In this document: piece after piece, positions 39,960 through 52,399 of the stretch
Position numbering within the stretch: the first letter of the stretch is position 1
Layout: every line of letters starts with the position of its first letter
NCBI GenBank assembly: GCA_963678675.1
Contig: OY783197.1
Coordinates: 28,393,470-28,457,469 of the forward strand
Direction: 5' to 3'
DNA: 64,000 bases
Origin: Xiphydria camelus
Taxonomy: Eukaryota; Arthropoda; Insecta; Hymenoptera; Xiphydriidae
Notes under the pieces: model-generated
Seen by the model: only the letters and a program-made list of their open reading frames with translations
Database searches by the model: none
Told to the model about the DNA's origin: nothing
Translations under genes and position numbers: made by a program

Positions 39960-41211
39960 CGGCTGACGATGGCTTCGTGCACGACAAATGTAGAACGTTT
40001 AACGTTAACTTATTAAACGATAAGTTATGGTTAAGAATGAAGGCGAGCGGGAGAAGTCCCTCGTTCTTCAAACGTTACTTATTACGAATCATCGAGCATT
40101 CCAGCTGAATTCTTACAGGCTTTCAGTATTCTCATGCTCGATTTTTAACGCGGAATTATTACAATACACACGCTATAAGGATATGGTTGTTTTGTATGAA
40201 TTTTAGGAGTATATAAACAGTGTCATTTTGTCCATTACAAAATAGGAATTAAGATTTGTTAGATATGAGAAACTGTTGGACGAATATTAAATTCGAGAAT
40301 GTGTTGATAGATACATATTATATACGTACCTGTATCAAATCAAATCTGCTATTGTTTACCAGGCCCCCAACTTAGAATGTCTTCGAGCAATGGTATAAAC
40401 AATAAAATTCTAGGATTAAAGTGAATAATTGTTAAGGACTACCCCATTACCTTTAACCAACCGATGTTCTCAACGGGCCAATTATTTCCGTGCGGAATGA
40501 TTTGTTGAAATCTAATGCGAATGATCTGGATGAATCCTAATTATGATATATTATGGACAGACCTACTCCTACAACGCAAAATATAGTGAAATGTAACATT
40601 CGATAACCCTTTTTATACACTCAAAAGTACATCGTTATTTTCGTAATTGTTAAATATAATAGGTTTAGGACTTGTATGAGAATGAAATAAAAGGTTGCTG
40701 GAAAGACACGAAAAGCAGGCCGTGTGCATATGTTTCTTCGTGTACGTGTGCACGGTAATGTCTTCTTCAGCTTTATCAAAGAAATAAATAAATGCGACGA
40801 TGTACGATGAAATCTTACATATTCAGCAATGTGTTCTATTTTATGAGTTAATGTTCTTATAGGTGATCGATAATACTATTCCGATGTGAATCGATATTCC
40901 CATTCGAAACAAAGATACGAAGCGACCACGAATTCGAAATGAAGGAGGGGAATAGTGGTAAGAATTATTTTTAATGCGCAAGAAAATTAAAGAAGAAAGG
41001 AGCGCAAGAAATATTGCGAAGCGGAGTAAAGGTCCGAAGATTTATTAAAGAAAATTAAATATTTCTCATTGGTGCACCCGGGCAGGAACTATAAATAAGA
41101 CATAAATGCGCGTTTTGTTCTTTTTCATTCACGGTATCATAATTTTCGAAATGAAAACGGAAGTTGAATTAAAATTTATTGGCTTTTTTTTATCGTGATA
41201 CGATTCAATAT
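39960..41211. other. zinc-finger gene 3' UTR and intergenic DNA
   Basis: AT-rich. AATAAA occurs at 40401-40406 and 40686-40691, either of which may end the zinc-finger transcript. No further gene is seen before the tRNA. Confidence 0.55.
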
Positions 41212-41218
41212 AAAAAAA
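41212..41218 (-). terminator. RNA polymerase III terminator
   Basis: A run of seven T on the minus strand, beginning eight bases after the tRNA 3' end. This is the expected Pol III stop. Confidence 0.9.
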
Positions 41219-41225
41219 GATGTTT

Positions 41226-41297
41226 TAGCAGAGCGTGGTTTCGATCCACGGACCTCTGGGTTATGGGCCCAGCACGCTTCCACTGCGCCACTCTGCT
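41226..41297 (-). tRNA. tRNA-iMet-CAT: initiator tRNA-Met (CAT)
   Basis: A 72-nt tRNA on the minus strand, including the discriminator A. The 7-bp acceptor stem is AGCAGAG/CTCTGCT, with the A1:U72 pair typical of eukaryotic initiators. The D arm is GGCGCAGTGGAAGCG. The anticodon stem ends in three G:C pairs (CTGGG/CCCAG around CCCATAA), with anticodon CAT. The T loop reads ATCGAAA, with A in place of the usual T54, another initiator hallmark. It has no intron. It loads methionine for translation start. The internal promoter boxes are intact and a T7 terminator follows. Confidence 0.97.
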
Positions 41298-43618
41298 CTT
41301 GAGAAAAATGTTTTATTCTATAAATATTAGGTGCAGACCTCTCGCTTATGCACATTAAAAATTATTGCCTTTCTTAATAATTCTTCCATAAACAATATTC
41401 AATATGAAAGTAACCACGTATAGATGCCTGTGTAAATAATGATAATTGTCTCAGGCAGTTATAAGTTATTATATTTATTTTAGAGTACAGCTACGCCGTT
41501 TACCGTTACTTTCCTCGCACGTCCCCCCTCACCCCAACGCGGTGCTTACCACCGTTTCTCACGCATACCTACATTCATTTTCAGGAAATGAACAATTATT
41601 CTTGAAAATCAATTCACTTAGAATAAGGCCGTTAATTAATCTATAAATTAATCACAATGATTCTAGGTTAATATGTACGCATATTTTATGTGATAAATTT
41701 ATTCAGGATAATTGCCTCGAATAATTCTACTTTCTGTTAGAGAAGTAGCAACTAAAAATTAATAAAATGCTTTCATTTTCCAGTAAATAAAACCAATAGC
41801 TCGAAAAATTCGATCGACCGTTTTTTTATCGTCACTCGATAAAACGCGTACGCGTTTGGTACGATATCGGTCAGATGGCGCGACGCATAATGCGAAAGTT
41901 GTGGCAGCACGAACCAAGGAGACGTGCAGCCTCGGCGGAGAAACATGGTCCGAGGTTGATTGTCGTGATGCGTGGTTTCTGTAAACAGAAACGCGTCGAC
42001 ATTTTCCGCGGTGTTCGGTATCGGTGACGTAATTTCGTGTGCCGAAACGAAAGAGACGCCAAGAGCAGTTCGAGTGGCGCTGGTCGTGGCAGTAGTCAGC
42101 GTTGGACTTCCGGTGAGTGATTTTAGGTTATCGTTTCTGTTATCCGAGTTTTGCACGCTCGATTGACGAGGTCATCGCCGTTATATTTTCATAGCGATCA
42201 ATGAGATTTCAATCACTCGGTACGACGCAAATGATGCGTTCGATCGTCGCGGACGAATCGCTAAAACTATCTCGTCGATCGAGCGTCATTCCTTATCCGT
42301 AACTTCGGAGAATAGTTCGTTTTCAAGAAAGCGTCCACTGGACGCAATGCGTTATGTCGCGACGTTTTTCCGCGAAGACGATTACGGCTAATCTTCGATC
42401 GTCAGTGGTTGCCACTAATGGTTTCTCAAATTCCTTCGTACGCCGCCAAACGGGCTTGCGTGAAAAGGAGGCACGAGTTCTATTAATTTGGTTTTGAACT
42501 TGGCCTCGTGAATCCCCCTCCTCCCCGCTCTCTACCACCACGTGAACTTTGACTTTCACTCGTTGTCCTTGCGTGGTTACTTGTCCACGTGAAATCTTCG
42601 CAGACTTGAAGAGCGCGTGCTATGTATTAGGTTCATCGTTTTGCAATCGTTCGTCTGTATATCTTCGTACTCGTTCCGATTTTCCACCCGGTCTTTACCG
42701 AGCAATTAAACGGTTGGATGTATTTTGTTGCGTTTCCAGCAGCATTGCTGGAACACACCGATCGTGACACGCTCTTTGGCTCTGTCTGTAAAGCGTTTCG
42801 TCCGCAAAAAACATCTGAAGGATACCTACTCGTTATCTAAACCGGATCTAAAGTTCTTTTATCGTTGCGTATCGATTTCTCGAATGGATCGTGCCCTTAG
42901 GAACAGTTTCGATTGTTGAATTATGATACGATGCGGTGGAATTCGGTCCTTACATAAAAAAATATTCATATTTTTAAATCAAATTTGTAATCCGTATACA
43001 TATATAATAACAAGCGAAAAATAAACGGTGTTTTCTATTTAATTTGTTTTTTGTGAACATTCGCGATTTTTCTTGCCTTTCGAAAAGTGATCTCGATAAC
43101 GGCAATCGAAGCGAAATTTTGGACGGACGAAGCGATAACTCCGCGCATACCAACGCGTCACTAAATTTGCTCCGGCAAATATGAGTATCGTTGAAATTTG
43201 CCGAAACGTGCCTCTGCGCCAATTGAATTGCAAAATTGTGATTGAATTGCAAAATGAATCGTGCCGCGCGTAGTTCGCGGCTCGATAAATCGCTCGATCC
43301 CTTTGCTCTTTTGCCTCGGACCGACTTGAAAAGATACGAGTTCCAGTGTGCTCGATATAAATGTATCGTTCCGACGGTAATTATTAAAATTGAAACTTCT
43401 CGTCGTTCATTGTCGCTGAAAAAGTTATAATCGCAATTGCATACAGTAAACTGCTCCGAAGCGCGCGAGTTATTACCGCGGGCGGGGTCGTTGCTGTTCC
43501 GCGAAAGGAATAGTTATCGATTTTGACTTTCCATACTTTTTTCGCCGACTTTTTTCCGCGTACCAAGTGCGCTCGCTACCCCCACACTCGCTCTCTCTCT
43601 TTCCTCCCTCTCTCCTTC
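41298..43618. other. intergenic region with a possible non-coding first exon
   Basis: No coding gene recognised. The stretch 41870-42115 is CpG-richer, contains TGACGTAA (a CRE-like site at about 42025) and ends in GGACTTCCG|GTGAGT. That could be a 5' UTR exon and donor of a plus-strand gene whose coding part lies elsewhere. This is weak evidence. A CT-rich tract lies at 43588-43640. Confidence 0.3.
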
Positions 43619-44486
43619 CCTCCCCCTCCTCGTCTTTCTGTTATTTTGAAACAACAGAGCCGTTCCCCGCGCGTATTCGCGAGGGGTTCGACGAACGGGG
43701 TGGAAAAATCAACGGCGGATGGTGGGTGCGACGGCTAGGAGCGAGACTGCCGGTAATATCGATGTCGGGATAAACAAAAACAGACGTTGGGAGTGGGGGG
43801 GGGGGGGGGGGTGGTGGTGCGTAGCGTGGAGCCGGAGGAAAGGCATTGTTACGCCGGCTCGCCTGGTTCACCAGGTGAGTTGCGAACCGTATTCCTTCGC
43901 TCGGAAAGCCGTACGCCACTACCGCGCGCGAGTGTATCACGTTCGATAATGCGGGCGTACCGAGAAACGCCGCTCTGGCTGGCGTTACGGGAGTGCCTCC
44001 ACACAGGAAAATGTAATACATTTCTCGAAGTATAAACAGCGACTACCTTCTACGGCTAGGTGTCCTTTCGAAAAAAAAACTCGTTTCCCGTCCGCCGAGC
44101 GAACTCGTTTAAATCGCATAATCCGCAATTGCCCGCGCACGGGAATTATGCGCATCGTCGAATCGAGCGCGGCTTCATCATGAGTCGGCCTGAAGCCAAA
44201 TAGCTCATCCCGTAATCAGCGGTGATGTCTGCGAGCGACGCGTCAGACTTTTCCGCCCGTCACGCCTGCGTAATTTCGTGATAAATGCGTTATAACGCGG
44301 CATAACGGTCACGGCTGATCGGGCCATTCTATCGACCGCGAATCGTCCCACGGAGGACCGGACGGACGTTCGCTCATTCGACGTTGGTCCGGTAGTCGCG
44401 TGTCCGGTAAGCGTCGCGTTCGAACTGCCGAGTGATTTCGGTGCGTCGCGGCAATTTCCGGTGATCGGCTCGCGAAGCGGCGGTAT

Positions 44487-44700
44487 ACAATATGAGGCTA
44501 ACTTGCTCGTCGGGAAAGAAACTCGAATCACTATTACCTCGTTATCTATGAACTTTTGGCCGGGCGCTGATATAGAGACTTCTGTTGCAGATAAAAATGT
44601 AACCTTCAAAAAAGATTATATAAATATGAGCGAAAAGCTCATGGATGAGATACTTAGTGATTTCAGTTTTTTTCCCGTGAGTAACTTAGCCCCATGTGAC
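44487..44700. mobile_element. MITE family A, copy 2 (first duplicate)
   Basis: The left end is CAATATGAGGCTAACTTGCT and the right end CCCATGTG. It carries AAGAAACTCGAATCACTATT and TATGAGCGAAAAGCTCAT. It shows small deletions relative to other family members, probably sequence errors. Confidence 0.75.
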
Positions 44701-45510
44701 AGATTCTACCTACACCCTGCTCCGAACCGCTGAGCGGATGCGTAATTTTTTCTTATCGTCGGAGTGCCACCCGCCGCGCTCCCCGTCGCGCTTCGAAAGC
44801 CCACGTCCGATCGGAAAGTTTAGCGCGGCCCTCTCCCCGCTCCTCTTTCATTTCGTAAAACTCGTTAACGGCAAATTACCGCGTTGCGCCGTTCCCAGAC
44901 GCGCGGGTACACCTCACCCCTTTCCCCGCGCCAGTGCAGGGTAAAAAGACGACGTTTCGCAGCCACCCCTTAGACTTCCACTCGATGTTCCGCGAAAGCG
45001 TACACGAGGGAAGTCTTGAGGTGGGGTGTGGATGAAAAGAGAGCGAGGGTCTCGGCGGTGCGGGTTTTCGCTCTTGCCGCGTGCGACACGGTTTCCGTCC
45101 ATTACAGTCGTCGTCTCCTGTGGTGGTCGACGTCGTCGTGTCGTAATCGTTTTGAAGTAATGTCGCGGAAACGAGGTTTTTAAAGATAAGAAGCAATTTA
45201 TCAGAGTTCGGCTCGAGCTCTCTCGGGAGTCGACAGCAGCGCCGGTAATGCCTACATACGGGGTAACCGTTCGCCTGCGAATATGACGGTTACAATTCGT
45301 AACTAAATTGAGTTGGTTCGACGGAAATTTATTCGACTCGATAACAATGCCGCGGCCTTCGGATGTTCGAATAAAGTTAGGCGTTGAGTGAGAAACTGAT
45401 ATTCGGTTAAAAGGTATGACAGTGAAAACAGTTGATTGGAAAAAAATGTTTAATTTTATGAAATACATATAGTACAACTGAGAGGTAACGCTTACTGAGC
45501 AACAGAATTT

Positions 45511-45910
45511 GGCAAAATCGAAATTTCTGGAGTTGATTGGTCGAACACTCTATTTGATGTAATTTATTCATGCTCATTGCGAGAAGTCGGTTGTTAGGTC
45601 GATATCAATGATTTTGGTGGATGAACAATTTTTTTTCTACGGAAAAATCACGATATCTCGCAGTTTCTTTAGATCTCCTCAATAAACCCTATTATTCGAT
45701 AATCAGCGTAAAACATGCAGTCGGATGAGATGGTCGAGCAATCGATTAAGAATTTCGATTTTTGCCAATAATGTCCAAAGGGTTGACATTTTCGCAAAAT
45801 CGAAATCTCTGGAATCGAACTTCCGACACTAATCCTATGTATATTTTTTCGCGCTGACTCCGAAAATCACAGTTATTAAGTCGATATCACATTAAGGAAA
45901 TACAGATATC
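45511..45910. repeat. two direct copies of a dispersed repeat unit
   Basis: Units starting at 45511 (GGCAAAATCGAAATTTCTGG) and 45793 (CGCAAAATCGAAATCTCTGG) share about 100 bases at a spacing of about 280 bases, ending near AAGTCGATATCA. The same pair recurs at about 48184 and 48473 in the second copy of the block, and a relative lies at 14554. Confidence 0.6.
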
Positions 45911-46067
45911 AGCATTCGATACGAGTTCACTACAGCTTCATCGATTCGATAAAAATTTAATTCGGGTCAATCAGAATAAGCCAACCAACGACATTTGTTT
46001 GAATCGAGCTATATTATTTACGAAAGTATTGGTACACCTATTCAGGTGTTCACATGAATACTACTCG

Positions 46068-46267
46068 NNNNNNNNNNNNNNNNNNNNNNNNNNNNNNNNN
46101 NNNNNNNNNNNNNNNNNNNNNNNNNNNNNNNNNNNNNNNNNNNNNNNNNNNNNNNNNNNNNNNNNNNNNNNNNNNNNNNNNNNNNNNNNNNNNNNNNNNN
46201 NNNNNNNNNNNNNNNNNNNNNNNNNNNNNNNNNNNNNNNNNNNNNNNNNNNNNNNNNNNNNNNNNNN
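46068..46267. other. assembly gap (200 N)
   Basis: Exactly 200 undefined bases, likely a placeholder length. ORFs running through it are meaningless. Confidence 1.
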
Positions 46268-48737
46268 CCTCCCCCTCCTCGTCTTTCTGTTATTTTGAAA
46301 CAACAGAGCCGTTCCCCGCGCGTATTCGCGAGGGGTTCGACGAACGGGGTGGAAAAATCAACGGCGGATGGTGGGTGCGACGCGGATAGGCGAGACTGCC
46401 GGTAATATCGATGTCGGATAAACAAAAACAGACGTTGGGAGTGGGGGGGGGGGGGGGGGGGGTGGTTGCGTAGCGTGGAGCCGGAGGAAAGGCATTGTTA
46501 CGCCGGCTCGCCTGGTTCACCAGGTGGATGTGCGAACCGTATTCCTTCGCTCGGAAAGCCGTACGCCACTACCGCGCGCGAGTGTATCACGTTCGATAAT
46601 GCGGGCGTACCGAGAAACGCCGCTCTGGCTGGCGTTACGGGAGTGCCTCCCACACCAGGAAAATGTAATACATTTCTCGAAGTATAAACAGCGACTACCT
46701 TCTACGGCTAGGTGTCCTTTCGAAAAAAAAACTCGTTTCCCGTCCGCCGAGCGAACTCGTTTAAATCGCATAATCCGCAATTGCCCGCGCACGGGAATTA
46801 TGCGCATCGTCGAATCGAGCGCGGCTCAACATGAGTCGGCCTGAAGCAAAATAGCTCATCCCGTAATCAGCGGTGATGTCTGCGAGCGACGCGTCAGACT
46901 TTTCCGCCCGTCACGCCTGCGTAATTTCGTGATAAATGCGTTATAACGCGGCATAACGGTCACGGCTGATCGGGCCATTCTATCGACCGCGAATCGTCCC
47001 ACGGAGGACCGGACGGACGTTCGCTCATTCGACGTTGGTCCGGTAGTCGCGTGTCCGGTAAGCGTCGCGTTCGAACTGCCGAGTGATTTCGGTGCGTCGC
47101 GGGGCAATTTTCCGGTGATCGGCTCGCGAAGCGGCGGTATACAATATGAGGCTAAACTTGCTCGTCGGGAAAGAAACTCGAATCACTATTACCTCGTTAT
47201 CTATGAACTTTTGGCCGGCGCTGATATGAGACTTTGTTGCAGATAAAAATGTAACCTTCAAAAAAGTATTATATAAATATGAGCGAAAAGCTCATGGATA
47301 ATGAGCTAATAGTGATTTCAGTTTTTTTCCCCGGTGAGTAAACTTAGCCCCATGTGACAGATTCTACCCTACACCCTGCTCCGAACCGCTGAGCGGATGC
47401 GTAATTTTTTCTTATCGTCGGAGTGCCACCCCGCGCGCTCCCCGTCGCGCTTCGAAAGCCCACGTCCGATCGGAAAGTTTAGCGCGGCCCTCTCCCCGCT
47501 CCTCTTTCATTTCGTAAACTCGTTAACGGCAAATTACCGCGTTGCGCCGTTCCCAGACGCGCGGGTACACCTCCACCCCTTTCCCCCGCGCAGTGCCGGG
47601 TAAAAAGACGACGTTTCGCAGCCACCCCTTAGACTTCCACTCCCGTTGTTCCGCGAAAGCGTTACACGAGGGAAGCTTGAGGTGGGTGTGGGATGAAAAG
47701 AGAGCGAGGGTCCTCGGCGGTGCGGGTTTTCGCTCTTGCGCCGTGCGACACGGTTTCCGTCCATTACAGTCGTCGTCTTCCTGGTGGTGGTCGTCGTCGT
47801 CGTCGTCGTAATCGTTTTGAAGTAATGTCGCGGAAACGAGGTTTTTAAAGAATAAGAAGCAATTTATCAGAGTTGCGGCTCGAGCTCTCTCGGGAGCGCC
47901 CAGCAGCGCCCGGTAATGCCTACATACGGGGTAACCGTTCGCCTGCGAATATGACGGGGTTACAATTCGTAACTAAAATTGAGTTGGTTCGACGGAAATT
48001 TATTCGACTCGATAAAATGCCGCGGCCATCGGATTTCGAATAAATGTTTGGCGTTGAGTGGAAACTGATATTCGGTTAAAAGGTATGAAGTGAAAACAGT
48101 TGATTGGAAAAAAAATGTTTAATTTTATGAAATACCATATAGGTACAACTGAGAGGTAACGATTACCTGAGCCAACAGAATTTGGCAAAAATCGAAATTT
48201 CTGGAGTTGATTGGTCGAACACTCTATTTGATGTATTTTTTCATGCTCATTGCGAGAAGTCCGGTTGTTAGGTCGATTATCAATGATTTTGGTGGATGAA
48301 CAATTTTTTTTTCTACGGAAAATCACCGATATCTCGATGTTTCTTTAAGATCTCCTCAATAAACCCTATATTTTCGAAATCAGCGTAAAAACATGCATCG
48401 GATAGAGTGGTCGAGCAATCGATTTAAGAAATTTCGATTTTTGCCAATAATGTCAAAGGGTTGACATTTTCGCAAAAATCGAAATCTCTGGAATCGAACT
48501 TCCGACCACCCTATTTTATGTATTTTTTTCGCGCTGACTCCGAAAATCACAGTTATTAAGTCGATATCACATTAAGGAAATACAAGATATCAGCCATTCG
48601 ATCGAGTTCACTACCGCTTCATCGATTCGATAAAAATTTAATTCGGGTCAATCAGAATAGAGCCAACCAACGACATTTGTTTGATCGAGCTATATTTATT
48701 TACGAATGTATTGGTACACCTATTTCAGGTGTCACTT
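46268..48737. repeat. second copy of the 2.4-kb duplicated block
   Basis: A same-orientation repeat of 43619-46054, starting at the first base after the gap. Its MITE and dispersed-repeat units match other family members better than those of the first copy, so this copy is probably the more accurate sequence. It also contains a poly-G run (about 46445-46462). It continues into unique DNA after ~48737. Confidence 0.9.
47141..47358. mobile_element. MITE family A, copy 2 (second duplicate)
   Basis: The same insertion as at 44487. Here GAGGCTAAACTTGCTCG and CATGGATAATGAG are intact, as in the copies at 51014 and 62618. Confidence 0.8.
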
Positions 48738-51013
48738 GTATTTTGTGCGAACGAAACGGCCGAGAAATTTGGCAGGGCTCGTATAAACCCGCGATAGACA
48801 TCATCGCTCCCGCGATATTAATTTCGTGCAAGCCCTTCGATGACGGGTTTATGGGGGGTGATCGCCGAATAGGTGGAAGGAGAAATTTTTTCACGGCGAG
48901 GGTTATATCCCGCGCGAGGGTTATATCTCTTTCACTCGCTCCGATGCTCGCCCAGCGCGTCGACTTGTAGATGCCCATCGGCGCCGCTGTCCGCTCTCGT
49001 GCTGATACGCACGGGTCAATCGGGATTAATCGAATTACGGTTTGCGGTTTCGCGGCCGGCCAATGACCGCGTCGTCTCTCCGTGCGATCGGACGTCGCGA
49101 GCGCCTGTGGCACGTTTATCGACGCGCGTACTACTCGCGCGAGTCACTCGGTCCAGAACGTTCAGGCGTCGGTTCGCGGTCGATCGTAATATCCACGACG
49201 GATAATTGCGATCGTACGATAGACTCGAATGGAAATACACGTACGTGCTCGCCTCCTCTATCGACATACGATAAAGCTTGGTTTTTCCGCGCGCGGATGC
49301 GGGTCACGTCTGCAAGGAACAGAGACGCGCGCCGGGCTGCGCGATGCCGCGGGAGAGAGGATTTATTTAAATGCGATACAAATTTATCCGGATCGAATAA
49401 AAATTTATCTCGTCAAACGGTTTCTCCGTCGACCTGAACAAATTTATTCAGGAGCTCGCCGTCGTATAAACGATATTTCGAAAGTCACCGCTGCGATTGT
49501 AATCACGGTATATTTACATTACAGCGGTCGGGGAACTCGGGAAAAGTTGGGGCATTTGACTCTCAGATCTCGCTGTGGATACACGGCAAACGTATATGAA
49601 ATATTAGAGCGATCGTATACGATAAGCAGAGAAGACCTCATTCGCCTTTGTCATACGCGGAGATAGAGGATTAGTACAAACCATGGGAAACCCATGAGTT
49701 TTTACAGCTATCCCGGTAACAGGGCTCTTCTCGAGATCGGTGCGCCGCTCGACGAGTCGATATTTCGCTTCGTGATTCTTCCCCCGCATCTCCGCGCGGT
49801 CACCAGGAATGCGCGCCGGGCGACGCGTTGCGTTTAACGGGTGGGAAGGAGGTCGAGTGCAACGCCGAGTTGTCTCCGAGTAGAGCCGAGTAAAGGCTCT
49901 CCGGCGAATCGGTAAGAAGCGATTCTCCGCTCCGCACTGTCCCGATTCGCGCGGCGAGAACGCGGAAAAGCGGGGCGGTTGAGGGGGTGACCGCTATACT
50001 ACGCGGGTGACGCTCGCCAAGAAAGCCGATCGGTACGCACAGACGATCGCTGATGTATCGTCGCTAAAGGCTAGGCGGAGAATGCCACCGTTCTACCTGA
50101 CCTATCGACGAGCATTTGAAACTATTAAAATTTATCATTCAAAAAATTATATTAAAATTGTTTTAAATTCTAAAAATTAATTTTTTAATTGTAATTTTAA
50201 TTGTTTAAATTATTGTGGTTAGAATATATATATATATATTCTGTGTGATCGGTGCACCCGACGAGCAGACGAAGAATTCAGAGCCGATCGAAGAGGAATC
50301 GCGAAAACTATGTATGCGAAAGGCGAAGAGGAACGTTCGAGGGATGATGTGGGCAAATCCAGGTTTACCCTCGGATAACGGCTCTAGCGGGGAGCGTCGA
50401 GTGCTTCGTTGATCGTTCGTTCATGAAAAACCACCGTCGAAGAATCCAACGTGGATCGATCTTTCTTTACATGCTGAACCCTTCGACGCCAGTCGAAAGC
50501 GTTCCATCGCCAATACCGCCGCGTCGACACGACTCCGGCCGTCAAAGGAATCCCTTTATCCATCGCAATGCTACTGCAGCATCCCACTCGTCGTTCCTCG
50601 TCACTGGCACCGTTCACCGTACCTCCGCCACCGGGGCGATATCCACTTCCGACGGACGCCCAGTTCCGTCGTGTGACGCGTACACTCGAACGAACCCCGG
50701 ACGTCGCCTCCACTCGGCCGTCCAATACTCGTGCGATACACCCCCGCCCGCCGGTAGTGTCCCGCGGCATTTTCAGCGAGCAAACACCCCTGCTCGCGCG
50801 GTGCAGCAAGGATAATCCTCCGCTCGCGGTTCGTCACCTATGTAGAATGCCGTTGCCGCCGGCTGCGCGACGGACGAACGGCGGCTACTCAGCTCTCTCG
50901 CTCGAATGTTATTTCGCTCGTTTCGCGGAGAGCTACGCTCCGACGCGCGCGTGTAAATATAAATAAATTGTCGCCGGTGTATATCGATCGGCCGCGAGGT
51001 GGGTACGCTTCCG
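48738..51013. other. GC-rich intergenic region
   Basis: CpG-rich sequence with long overlapping ORFs on both strands (for example 50384-50809 minus and 50423-50815 plus). Their Arg/Ser/Pro-rich translations carry no domain. An AT-rich stretch lies at 50105-50235. No gene supported. Confidence 0.5.
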
Positions 51014-51228
51014 CCATATGAGGCTAAACTTACTCACCGGAAAAGAAACTCGAATCGCCGTTATCTCATTATCCGTGAGCTTTTGGCTCATATTCGTATA
51101 ATACTTTGTTGAAGATTACGTTTCAATCTACAAACAAGTCTTATATCGATATGGACTAAAGATTCATCGATAACGAGATAACAGCGATCGGAGTTTCTTT
51201 CCTGGCGAGTAAGTTTTGCCTCACGTGG
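51014..51228. mobile_element. MITE family A, copy 3
   Basis: The best-preserved copy. The left end is CCATATGAGGCTAAACTTAC and the right end GTAAGTTTTGCCTCACGTGG. The arms run through AAAGAAACTCGAATCGCCGT and AACAGCGATCGGAGTTTCTT. The interior has GCTTTTGGCTCATATTCGTA and TTGAAGATTACGTTTCAATC. It is 215 bp long with no coding. Confidence 0.85.
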
Positions 51229-52368
51229 TAGACACGAATTCGACCGAGCCACTGGAGCGACGCGCGGTGATTCGCGATCGCTCGCCAGGTGCATCCCGAG
51301 TATTTCCGAGCGGCGACGGGAAACGACGACCGATCGACGCGCGCTCGACTCCGCTGCATGTACTTACAGCTCCCCTCGATCGCACGATCGAACGAGGATC
51401 CAGAGCCACCAGCGAGAGAGAGGGACGCGGTAAGTAGCTGCCGAGAAGGTGATTTGGTCGCAGCGCGCAATATACGTTGCGAGCTTTGTGCTCGCGTTGA
51501 TGGCATGACGCGAACGGGTAAGGGTCGAGAGAGGAGCCGTTTGATCATACGATCGCTTCGTCGCGCGCTAATAGCACCCGTGGTCCTCCCCTGCGCGTTT
51601 TCACTCGAGTCGTGGCGAATGCAAGGGGACTTCTGCGGTTAGGTGCGCGATACGCGTATGGAAATTGCCTGGACGACCGCGCGCACGGCGGGCGCTTCCG
51701 CGTATATTTAGGGACCGTGCACAAATCGCACCCGTCTCTCCCTCTGCGCGACAGTTCACGACACTCGAATTAATCTCTCCTTTCCGCCCCTCTCTTCTAT
51801 TCTCTTGTGCGATATTTTTCGAGCCCACCCGAAAGTCTGTAAGTAATCGCTGAAAATACAACAAAAAAGTAATCTGTATAGGGTACTCTGAAGTTGTCTG
51901 TAATACACACACAATATATTATAATATTTTTGCAAATAAACAGTATCGCGCGATTTTCCGAGCGATCAACCTCCCGTCTCCGCGATAATGCGTGCCGTAA
52001 GAGTCAACCCCCCTCTCATACCCTGAATGCGTCGCGCGATTTGCGCACAGCCCCCAACCGATTGTAAAAATTACCGGCGAGCGAATAGAAGGGGCTCGAG
52101 CGGCGGAAGTAACGCGAAACCGTCGGATATAGAGGAGCAGCAGTAGTCGCGGAAAAGGTGGAACTGCCGGCGCAAGGACTTCTCTCGTTTACGGACCATT
52201 TGTTTTCGTTCCGTCGAAACGGAACGGTGCCCCTTGTCGTTAGACGGGGAAATTGAGAAGTGCGCCCGCTAATGGATCCGTCGTCTTGGCTGCTGAACAG
52301 CGAGGCGCGCCCGATACATACGTATATACGTGTACATTTTACTGACGTGTATACGTGTGTCCGTACTA

Positions 52369-52399
<31 letters not shown>

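Larger units (their letters stand above)
43619..46054. repeat. first copy of a 2.4-kb duplicated block beside the gap
   Basis: It matches 46268-48737 over its whole length in the same orientation, differing mainly by single-base insertions and deletions, many in homopolymers. It ends at the assembly gap. It contains a (G)n run (about 43796-43810), a family-A MITE and two dispersed repeat units. No gene is supported. One donor-like CAG|GTGAGT at 43873 exists only in this copy. Confidence 0.9.

Noticed and set aside
41773..42156. 127-codon minus-strand ORF
   Set aside because: No domain or homology by eye, overlaps other frames, and the interval looks more like a regulatory or non-coding exon on the plus strand.
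43860..43880. Donor-like CAG|GTGAGT in the first copy of the duplicated block
   Set aside because: The second copy reads differently at the same place, so the motif may be a sequencing difference. No exon can be built on it.
45999..46425. ORFs crossing the N gap
   Set aside because: Most of each translation is undefined bases.
50384..50815. Overlapping 130-141-codon ORFs on both strands
   Set aside because: Both strands open in CpG-rich DNA, with no domain and no splice context. They could hide an old repeat, but nothing supports a gene.
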